Shown piece after piece: positions 18,407 to 25,143 of a DNA stretch of 25,143 bases. The position numbers were made by a program, and so were the translations under genes. The DNA lies in the IMG/VR virus record IMGVR_UViG_3300030116_001247, positions 1-25,143 of that record. One strand, written 5' to 3'. This DNA is from a virus. The notes beneath the pieces were generated by a model. That model was given only the letters and a program-made list of their open reading frames with translations, had not been told where the DNA came from and made no database searches. How positions within the stretch are numbered: the stretch's first letter is position 1; each line of letters opens with the position of its first letter.

Positions 18407-20054
18407 GGGAAGCTTTATACTAAAGAATGATGGTACACCTCGTAAGAAAGGAGGTAGACCTAAAGGAAGTAAGTCTAAATATTTTTATTCACATGAGCAA
18501 AAAGCAAAACAGGCAGCTAAAAGGGCAGTTTCCAAAAAACAAAAAGCAATTAAAAAGATTGAAAAGCAACTTGAGTCAAAGAGAAAAGCTCTTAGACAGA
18601 CGAATGATGTCCTCGGTAAACTCGAAAATAAATCGTCAAAGTCGTCAAAATCGGGGAAGATAGTAACTCAAGAAGAACTTACTGTACTTCCAAAAGCTTT
18701 ACAAAATGAAATAGACTCTGGAACAAATGTAGTCTTTCATCCGAATCAAGGACCACAAACAGAGTTTTTAGCTGCAGACGAAAAAGATGTATTGTATGGT
18801 GGTGCTGCCGGTGGTGGTAAATCATACGCTATGTTGGTTGATCCATTAAGGTATGCACATCGCAAAGCACACAGAGCCTTAATACTTAGAAGGTCTATGC
18901 CAGAGTTACGAGAACTCATAGACAAATCTAGAGAATTATACCCACAAGCATTTCCCGGATGTAAATTTAGGGAAGTTGAAAAAGTGTGGAACTTTCCAAG
19001 TGGAGCAAAAATAGAGTTTGGTTTTTTAGAAAGAGATGCAGATGTATATAGATATCAAGGACAAGCATACTCATGGATAGGTTTTGATGAAATAACTCAC
19101 TTACCTACAGAATTTGGTTGGAACTATTTAGCCTCACGTCTTAGAACAACAGACCCTGAAATTAAAACGTATTTACGATGTACTGCTAACCCCGGTGGTA
19201 TAGGAGCATCTTGGGTAAAGAAAAGATATGTAGATGCATTTGCTCCTAATGAATCTTTTATAGGAGGAGATGGACTAACCCGTAAATTTATTCCTGCTAG
19301 ACTAAGCGATAACCCATACCTTGCAGAAGATGGAGTGTATGAAACTATGCTTATGTCTTTACCACCTGTACAACGTAAACAATTATTAGAAGGTAATTGG
19401 GATATAAATGAAGGTGCTGCATTTGTAGAATTTGATCCGGCTGTACATATTGTTAGTCCATTTCAAATTCCTATTACATGGGAACGTATAAAAGGTATTG
19501 ACTATGGCTATGCTTCAGAAAGTGCTTGTATATGGGGAGCAGTAGATAGAACAGATGGAACACTTATTATCTATCGTGAATTGTATCGAAAAGGCTTGAC
19601 AGGTGAGGATTTAGGCTCTATAATAACAGAAATGGAAATGGAAGACCCTTTTTCTGTTTCTGGTGTATTAGATACTGCGGCATGGGCAAGAACTGGTACA
19701 ACCGGACCAACAGTAGGAGAGTCGCTCGTTAGGCAAGGACACAAGCTTAGACGAGCAGATAAAAATAGAATACAAGGTAAAATTCAGATTCACGAATATT
19801 TAAAAGTACAACCAAACGGAAGACCGAGGTTACAGATATTTAATACTTGCCCAAACTTAATAAAGGAATTACAAAGTATACCTTTAGATAAGCGTAATCC
19901 TGAAGATGTAGACACACACGCTGCGGATCATGCTTATGATGCGTTGCGTTATCTTATTATGAGTAGACCAAGAATAAATAATCCTATGGATAATCTTCGT
20001 CAATATCATAGAGAATCAATCTACAAACCAGTTGATGAAACATTTGGATATTAA
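18339..20054 (+). CDS. terL: Terminase large subunit
   Basis: This is the DNA packaging motor, 571 residues. The first 110 or so are a basic extension with an AT-hook-like core (KKGGRPKGSKSK, 36-47) and a coiled-coil stretch. The ATPase shows Walker A GGAAGGGKS (154-162), Walker B WIGFDE (246-251) and the coupling motif TANPGG (282-287). The nuclease domain has D388 (GIDYGY), D445 (LDTAAW) and D530/D534 (HAADHAYDALRY). The start lies 68 bases inside the previous gene with no clear ribosome site, so initiation may depend on coupling. The nuclease makes the headful or terminal cut. Confidence 0.95.
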   Translation: MEHDNKDLKDWEQNPHLYLTDSEGSFILKNDGTPRKKGGRPKGSKSKYFYSHEQKAKQAAKRAVSKKQKAIKKIEKQLESKRKALRQTNDVLGKLENKSSKSSKSGKIVTQEELTVLPKALQNEIDSGTNVVFHPNQGPQTEFLAADEKDVLYGGAAGGGKSYAMLVDPLRYAHRKAHRALILRRSMPELRELIDKSRELYPQAFPGCKFREVEKVWNFPSGAKIEFGFLERDADVYRYQGQAYSWIGFDEITHLPTEFGWNYLASRLRTTDPEIKTYLRCTANPGGIGASWVKKRYVDAFAPNESFIGGDGLTRKFIPARLSDNPYLAEDGVYETMLMSLPPVQRKQLLEGNWDINEGAAFVEFDPAVHIVSPFQIPITWERIKGIDYGYASESACIWGAVDRTDGTLIIYRELYRKGLTGEDLGSIITEMEMEDPFSVSGVLDTAAWARTGTTGPTVGESLVRQGHKLRRADKNRIQGKIQIHEYLKVQPNGRPRLQIFNTCPNLIKELQSIPLDKRNPEDVDTHAADHAYDALRYLIMSRPRINNPMDNLRQYHRESIYKPVDETFGY

Positions 20055-20056
20055 AT

Positions 20057-22270
20057 ATGAGAGAAGATGATAATAAACCTTTACAACCATCAGGACTTTT
20101 GGATGCTGATGCTATATACTTTGAAGAAGTAGAAGGCGAAGAGGGCTTAGAATTATCTTTAGAAGAAAGTCAAAAATTAAATTTAGCAGGTCTTATAAAG
20201 AGTAGGTTTCAAGCAGCAGAAGATGCACGTAACTCTCATGAAGATAGATGGATAACTGCTTATCAAAACTTTAGAGGAATTTATGGTAAGCGTATTAAGT
20301 TTAGAGAATCAGAAAAATCTAGAGTATTTGTTAAAGTAACAAAAACAAAAGTACTTGCAGCTTTTGGACAACTTATTGATGTTATTTTTGGTACAGGTAA
20401 ATTTCCGATAGGAATTTCCGAAACTAAAGTTCCAGAGGGAGAAGACGCAATTGCTCATTTAGATACACAAAATCCTGTTCCCGGAATTGAAACTACACCT
20501 GAAAATATTTCTCCTAACGAAAGTGAAAGTCCTTTCGATGTAGGTTATGAAGGAGATGGTAAAGTTTTAAAACCCGGTGCTACTTTTTCTGATGGTAAAT
20601 TTCAAGAAAGATTTTTAGAAGAACTAGCAAAGGAAGAAGGAAACTATACTCCCGGACCTAGCCCTTTACCACAAGATTTAGAAATAAGTCCTGCACAAAA
20701 AGCTGCAAGACGAATGGAAAAATTAATACATGATCAAATAGAAGAATCTAATGGAACATCGGAGTTGCGTAGTGCTTTATTTGAAGCAGCTATGCTAGGT
20801 ACAGGAATTATTAAAGGACCATTTAATTTTAATAAAACTTTACATAATTGGGATGAAGATGAAGCAGGAAATAGAACTTACAATCCGTTAGAAGTTAGAG
20901 TTCCTAGAATAGAATTTGTAAGTCTTTGGGATTTTTTTCCTGATCCTGCAGCCACAACAATTGAAGAATGTGAATATGTAATTCATAGACACAGACTAAA
21001 CAGAAGTCAATTTAGAGCATTAAGCAAAATGCCTTACTTTGATAAAGATGCGATTCGTGATTGTTTAATGATGGGTGGTAATTATGAAAAACGTAGTTAC
21101 GAAGATCAAATCAGAGATGAAGATGTAGACGAATATGCATTACCGCAATATGAAGTTTTAGAGTATTGGGGTGTTATGGATGCCGCTTACCTACGTGAAG
21201 TAGGAGTAGAATTAATAGACGAGATAGATGATCTTGATGAGTTACAAGCTAACATTTGGGTTAGTAATGGTAAAATACTTAGGGCAGTAGTTAATCCATT
21301 TACACCATATAGAATACCTTATCATGCATTTCCTTACGAAAAAAATCCCTATAGTTTTTTTGGTGTAGGCGTAGCAGAAAATATGCATGACTCACAACAA
21401 ATTATGAATGGTCATGCAAGAATGGCTATTGACAATTTAGCCTTGTCAGGTTCTCTAGTGTTTGATATAGATGAATCTGCTTTAGTCGGAGGACAAAGCT
21501 TTGAAGTGTATCCGGGCAAAATATTCCGAAGACAAGCCGGAATGCCCGGTCAGGCAATACACGGAGTTAAGTTTCCAAACACATCAACTGAAAATATGAT
21601 GATGTTTGATAAGTTTAGACAACTTGCTGATGAACAAACAGGTATACCAAGTTACTCACATGGTCAAACAGGAGTACAAAGTATGACTAGAACAGCATCA
21701 GGAATGTCTATGTTATTAGGTGCAGCAAGTCTTAATATAAAAACTGTTATTAAGAACTTAGACGACTTTTTACTTAAACCTTTAGGAGAAGCATACTTTC
21801 AATGGAATATGCAATTTTTAGAAAGTAAACTTGGAGTCGTAGGTGATTTAGAAGTTAATGCTACTGGTACAAATAGTTTAATGCAAAAAGAAGTAAGGTC
21901 ACAAAGACTAACCACTTTCTTACAAACTGCACAGAATCCTGCTATTGCACCATTTGTTAAGATGTCTAAATTAATTAGTGAACTTGCCTACAGTCTCGAT
22001 CTTGATCCTGATGAAATACTCAACGATCCAGAAGAGGCTGCTATAATGGCACAAATAATAGGAATGCAAAATAATGTTGGACAAGAAACAGGCTCGGAAG
22101 TTAGCCCCACTGGTCAAGAACAAGAAGGAATGGGGGGTATTGATGGAGTACCTCAACCACCTCAAGAACTTGGAGTTACAGGTACTGGCGGTGGCAACAT
22201 CGGAATTGGAAATGTTCCGCAGTCAGGGGAAGTTGAATTCTCTGGTACACCTAGAGCAGTTGGAGAGTAA
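20057..22270 (+). CDS. Portal protein
   Basis: This 737-residue protein directly follows the large terminase and precedes scaffold and capsid genes, the canonical portal position. The body has portal-like segments: AEDARNSHEDRWITAYQNFR near the start, RVFVKVTKTKVLAAFGQLID, SLWDFFPDPAATTIEECEYV and NPYSFFGVGVAENMHDSQQI. Then follow GQTGVQSMTRTASGMSMLLG and a helical C-terminal part. The large size and this motif order fit podovirus-type portals. The last 65 residues are Gly-rich and low complexity, and they overlap another reading frame. It forms the dodecameric ring at the DNA entry vertex. Confidence 0.9.
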   Translation: MREDDNKPLQPSGLLDADAIYFEEVEGEEGLELSLEESQKLNLAGLIKSRFQAAEDARNSHEDRWITAYQNFRGIYGKRIKFRESEKSRVFVKVTKTKVLAAFGQLIDVIFGTGKFPIGISETKVPEGEDAIAHLDTQNPVPGIETTPENISPNESESPFDVGYEGDGKVLKPGATFSDGKFQERFLEELAKEEGNYTPGPSPLPQDLEISPAQKAARRMEKLIHDQIEESNGTSELRSALFEAAMLGTGIIKGPFNFNKTLHNWDEDEAGNRTYNPLEVRVPRIEFVSLWDFFPDPAATTIEECEYVIHRHRLNRSQFRALSKMPYFDKDAIRDCLMMGGNYEKRSYEDQIRDEDVDEYALPQYEVLEYWGVMDAAYLREVGVELIDEIDDLDELQANIWVSNGKILRAVVNPFTPYRIPYHAFPYEKNPYSFFGVGVAENMHDSQQIMNGHARMAIDNLALSGSLVFDIDESALVGGQSFEVYPGKIFRRQAGMPGQAIHGVKFPNTSTENMMMFDKFRQLADEQTGIPSYSHGQTGVQSMTRTASGMSMLLGAASLNIKTVIKNLDDFLLKPLGEAYFQWNMQFLESKLGVVGDLEVNATGTNSLMQKEVRSQRLTTFLQTAQNPAIAPFVKMSKLISELAYSLDLDPDEILNDPEEAAIMAQIIGMQNNVGQETGSEVSPTGQEQEGMGGIDGVPQPPQELGVTGTGGGNIGIGNVPQSGEVEFSGTPRAVGE

Positions 22271-22307
22271 GGTTGACGAAGCCTTAAAAAGACAGGAAGA
22301 AATATAA
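22074..22307 (+). CDS. Probable overlapping gene in the portal 3' end (77 residues)
   Basis: A frame shifted relative to the portal begins at 22074 and continues 37 bases past the portal stop. It ends in TAATG with the next start. Its product (LVKNKKEWGVLMEYLNHLKN, EMFRSQGKLNSLVHLEQLES, KVDEALKRQEEI) looks like a genuine helical small phage protein, with the E-W-x-x-L-x-x-Y-L and Q-G-x-L-x-x-L pattern I know from small proteins beside portal genes. In contrast, the portal frame over the same DNA is low-complexity Gly-rich. AGGA lies about 10 bases upstream. A frameshift fusion to the portal is an alternative. Confidence 0.65.
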   Translation: MLDKKQARKLAPLVKNKKEWGVLMEYLNHLKNLELQVLAVATSELEMFRSQGKLNSLVHLEQLESKVDEALKRQEEI

Positions 22308-23224
22308 TGGTAAAAACTTTTGAAGATAGTATACCCGCTTTTGTTGATAAAATGGCAAAGCTTAGTATGGAAGATGTTGCACTTACAAAAAATAGAGATA
22401 AATTTATTCAAGAAGAAATTAAAGAAAAAGTAAGTGTAGGTAACAGATTATTTACAAACAGTGAATATAATACTTCATATTTTAATAAAGCTATTAAGGA
22501 ACGAAGAAGAGAACTGGCTGAAGCAGCTAATCCACTTGGAGCAAGAACAGGTAGGGCAACAATGCAAAAAGGTGGAAAGTTTCCAGATTTAACAGGAGAT
22601 GGTAAAGTTACTAGGGCTGATATACTAAAAGGTAGAGGTGTTTTTCAAGAGGGTGGAGATGTAAATACTCAAATGGAAATGATGCTAGGTACAGAGGAAG
22701 AAATGCCTATGATACCCGATGAACAAATGGAAGAGAATTATGTAGATTATGTTGTTGAACAAACATTGTCTAACGAAGATAGAAATTATTTAATAGATGC
22801 TCTCGAAAAAGACGACAGGCTAAGTCAGATATTCGATCAAGTAGTCGAGAGTGCAACTGAATTTACTGGTTCTGGTGCTGTAACAGGTCCGGGAACTGGT
22901 AAGTCCGATTCGATACCTGCAAGGTTATCGGATGGGGAATTTGTCATAACTGCTAAAGCAACTGAAGAAATCGGAGAAGACAATTTAATGTCTATGATGA
23001 AAAATGCAGAAGCTGCAGCAGATGAAAGACAAGAAATGGCTAATGGCGGTATGATGGAGGAAGACCCTATCTATGAGTCTGAACCTCAACCTACTAGGCA
23101 AGACATCAGAGTAACGAAAGAAACTGTGGGTAGTCAAGCTACTAGGCAAGAGGAAGAAGATTTAGTAGACAGCGAAATTAAAAAACGCATGATGGGTAAT
23201 TCTTCTGCTTACGTCAGAAGCTAA
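22307..23224 (+). CDS. Probable virion or tail-associated protein with EF-hand-like loop
   Basis: This 305-residue acidic, Met-rich protein is likely structural. It contains a DLTGDGKVTRADIL loop near residue 98, which fits a calcium-binding dockerin/EF-hand type D-x-D-G-x-x motif. It also has the segment GPGTGKSDSIPARLSDGEFV, a sequence type I associate with phage tail and tape-measure-like proteins. The C-terminus is disordered and charged. It sits between portal and scaffold, so a head-to-tail or internal virion role is inferred. AGGAAG lies a few bases before the ATG. Confidence 0.65.
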   Translation: MVKTFEDSIPAFVDKMAKLSMEDVALTKNRDKFIQEEIKEKVSVGNRLFTNSEYNTSYFNKAIKERRRELAEAANPLGARTGRATMQKGGKFPDLTGDGKVTRADILKGRGVFQEGGDVNTQMEMMLGTEEEMPMIPDEQMEENYVDYVVEQTLSNEDRNYLIDALEKDDRLSQIFDQVVESATEFTGSGAVTGPGTGKSDSIPARLSDGEFVITAKATEEIGEDNLMSMMKNAEAAADERQEMANGGMMEEDPIYESEPQPTRQDIRVTKETVGSQATRQEEEDLVDSEIKKRMMGNSSAYVRS

Positions 23225-23364
23225 AACCGGTAGGCTACTTACGTCAGTAACCCCTACCACATTTATAACCTTTAGCTACCTTGTTAGATCAAGCCCCTAA
23301 TTAAAAAGACGTTTTTAGAATAGGCTACCTTGAGGTAAGCACAAGCCCTAAAAGGAGAAAGAAA
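23225..23364 (+). promoter_or_regulatory. Hairpin and repeat leader before the scaffold gene
   Basis: This 140-base gap has a hairpin GGTAGG (23229-23234) with CCTACC (23253-23258) enclosing TTAC-GTCA-GTAA. Two direct repeats of GCTACCTTG (23275-23283 and 23324-23332) follow, each followed by AAGCCC and CTAA. AAAAGGAG is the scaffold ribosome site. No U-tract terminator and no convincing promoter are visible. It may be an RNA processing or stability element that raises scaffold and capsid expression. Confidence 0.5.
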
Positions 23365-24225
23365 ATGGCAGAAGTTGAAAATATACAGGAAGAATCTGTA
23401 GAACCAACGCCTAACCCGTACAATCTTAAAAAGGATTGGCATACAGATGATGTAATGCCGAAACATGGAGAAACTGCGGAAGGATTGTTTTTTGAAAAGC
23501 CACAAGCTAAATCTGAACCAGAGCCAGTACAAGCTGACACTGTTGAAGAAGATAAAGCTTATAGCCAACCAAATTACAAAAAAAGATATGATGATTTGAA
23601 AAAACATTATGATTCAAGGCTCTCTGAGTTTAAACAAAGAGAACAAGAATTGATAGCTGAAGCTACAGCAAATAGACCGGAGTATCAAGCTCCAAAAACT
23701 GCTGAAGAGTTAGAACAATTTAAAGCTGAGTATCCTGATGTTTATGAAGTTGTTGAAACTGTTGCTCACTTGCAAAGTGAAGATAAAGTTGCTGCATTGC
23801 AACAACGTCTAGATGCTTTACAAGAGCGTGAAACAGAAATACTAAAACGAGAAGCTGAAAAAGATTTGATTGCACAACATCCAGACTTTGAAGATATTCG
23901 TAACAGTGATGAGTTTCATACATGGGCAGAGTCTCAACCTGAAGAGATAAAAGATTGGATTTATAATAATCCTAATAATGCATCTCTTGCTAGTAAAGCT
24001 ATCGATCTTTTTAAGTTGGAAAACGGACTAGCTCCTGTAAAACCAAGCCAAAACAAATCTGTAAGAAGTTCTGCTGCTGATATGGTGTCTACTAAGACAA
24101 CAACAGTAGATGAGAAACAACCGAAGATTTGGACACAACAGGAAATCGCTGCTTTACCTATGGCTGAATATGATAGACTTGAAAAAGAAATCGATAAAGC
24201 TGTAGAAGAAGGCAGGGTTATTTAA
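23365..24225 (+). CDS. Capsid assembly scaffold protein
   Basis: This 286-residue protein is highly acidic and helical, with an early disordered part rich in Glu and Pro. A long coiled-coil centre follows (KKRYDDLKKHYDSRLSEFKQ, then LQQRLDALQERETEILKRE), and then a C-terminal EEIAALPMAEYDRLEKEID-like helix of the kind that contacts capsid protein in podoviral scaffolds. Position immediately before the capsid gene is decisive. Scaffolds guide procapsid assembly and leave before DNA packaging. A strong AAAAGGAG site precedes the ATG. Confidence 0.88.
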   Translation: MAEVENIQEESVEPTPNPYNLKKDWHTDDVMPKHGETAEGLFFEKPQAKSEPEPVQADTVEEDKAYSQPNYKKRYDDLKKHYDSRLSEFKQREQELIAEATANRPEYQAPKTAEELEQFKAEYPDVYEVVETVAHLQSEDKVAALQQRLDALQERETEILKREAEKDLIAQHPDFEDIRNSDEFHTWAESQPEEIKDWIYNNPNNASLASKAIDLFKLENGLAPVKPSQNKSVRSSAADMVSTKTTTVDEKQPKIWTQQEIAALPMAEYDRLEKEIDKAVEEGRVI

Positions 24226-24258
24226 TAACAAAGTTAATAATATTCTAGGAGAATAATT

Positions 24259-25143
24259 ATGGCATTTAATCAATCTGATCAATTTTTTGAGCAGTCAACT
24301 GATACTAATGGTAACTTTGGTAATTCCGTAAGTGGTCAAACTAACTCCTTCTTCTTACCGAAAGTCTATTCTAAAAAGGTTTTAAACTTTTTCAGAAAGG
24401 CTTCCGTTGCAGAAGCAATCACTAATACTGATTATGCAGGAGAAATATCCGCTTTTGGAGATACTGTAAGAATCATTAAAGAACCCGTTATCACTGTCTA
24501 TCAATATGAAAGAGGTGCTGACGTAACTAAAACAGCATTAACAGACCAAGAACTAACACTGACTGTTGATATTGCAAACGCTTTTAAATTCATCGTTGAT
24601 GATATTGAAACTTCAATGTCTCATGTGAACTTCAAAGAAGTTGCAAGTTCATCTGCTGCATATGCATTGAGAGATGCTTTTGATGCAGGTGTAATCGCAG
24701 AAATGTTTTCAGGTGTATCTTCAAGTTCACCTGATCACGTTATCGGTTCTGATAGTTCAACTGCTGATGCTACAATGACTCACGCTACAAACTCAGTAGA
24801 CCTTTTAGGTTCTGACGGAACTGGTGTTGATCCTCTAGACCTTATGGCTAGAATGGCTAGATTGTTAGACGACCAAAGCATCCCTGAAGAAGGAAGATGG
24901 TTCTTAGCACCACCTTCATTCTATGAAGAGCTTTCGGCTGCTGACTCTAAACTTCTATCCGTTGACTTCAACGCAGGTCAAGGATCATTGAGAAATGGTT
25001 TAGTATCAAGTGGTAAATTACGTGGATTTGATATGTACAAATCTAATAATGTTGCTAGTACGTCTAACGCTACTGGTAAAGTATTAGCCGGACACATATC
25101 GTCTACAGCTACTGCTCAAGCTATAACATCAACAGAAGTCCTT
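24259..25143 (+). CDS. Major capsid protein, 5' part
   Basis: The gene begins at 24259 after TAGGAG and stays open to the window edge (295 codons). The product starts MAFNQSDQFFEQSTDTNGNF, followed by NSFFLPKVYSKKVLNFFRKA, SAFGDTVRIIKEPVITVYQY, FKFIVDDIETSMSHVNFKEV, EGRWFLAPPSFYEELSAADS and an LRGFDMYKSNNV strand. This order (extended N-arm, spine helix, P-domain strands) is that of HK97-fold phage coat proteins. It directly follows the scaffold, as expected. The codon choice is similar to its neighbours. Confidence 0.93.
   Translation, partial: MAFNQSDQFFEQSTDTNGNFGNSVSGQTNSFFLPKVYSKKVLNFFRKASVAEAITNTDYAGEISAFGDTVRIIKEPVITVYQYERGADVTKTALTDQELTLTVDIANAFKFIVDDIETSMSHVNFKEVASSSAAYALRDAFDAGVIAEMFSGVSSSSPDHVIGSDSSTADATMTHATNSVDLLGSDGTGVDPLDLMARMARLLDDQSIPEEGRWFLAPPSFYEELSAADSKLLSVDFNAGQGSLRNGLVSSGKLRGFDMYKSNNVASTSNATGKVLAGHISSTATAQAITSTEVL

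Overview
This is an AT-rich window from a tailed, double-stranded DNA bacteriophage. Gene content suggests a marine-type virus infecting a low-GC bacterium, possibly an alphaproteobacterium of the SAR11 kind. That host guess rests on low GC, the replication gene set (ribonucleotide reductase, T7-type endonuclease I, Fe-S-type RecB/Cas4-like exonuclease, family A DNA polymerase, T7-gp4-type primase-helicase, gp2.5-like SSB) and small basic proteins of a kind common in marine phages. No host marker is present. No integrase, lysis gene or phage RNA polymerase lies inside the window.

Layout. Bases 1 to about 14,190 are read leftward (minus strand). At the left end is the replication and nucleotide module (1-7194). 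It is followed by many small accessory or takeover genes (7367-14186), including a DUF932 protein and a Gp88-like protein. Genes are tightly packed, often with 4-base ATGA overlaps and strong AGGAG ribosome sites. Several sigma70-like promoters restart transcription inside this arm. Bases 14187-14824 form a non-coding divergent control region with two near-consensus back-to-back promoters, repeats of the motif TACTAGACA, a tandem 10-base repeat and a G-rich tract. From 14825 rightward is the packaging and head module: small terminase, a run of very basic small proteins, a phage-borne IscU iron-sulfur scaffold, large terminase, portal, a probable gene overlapping the portal 3' end, a virion-type protein, scaffold, and the major capsid protein, which runs off the window.

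The most unusual part lies at 12,055-13,850 on the minus strand. Four intergenic copies of a roughly 30-base element, three of them exactly 4 bases after a stop codon, can fold as an H-type pseudoknot. One base pair appears as G-C, G-U and A-U in different copies, which supports an RNA structure on that strand. Two of the copies are followed directly by sequences that match hammerhead self-cleaving ribozymes (type III topology). Cleavage would cut the polycistronic mRNA, leave pseudoknot-capped 3' ends, and release a segment of about 1.07 kb carrying a 23-residue micro-ORF, a 70-residue protein and the Gp88-like gene. This ribozyme plus pseudoknot arrangement is the best candidate for an undescribed system here. 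The other main point is IscU encoded beside genes whose products carry cysteine patterns typical of Fe-S proteins.
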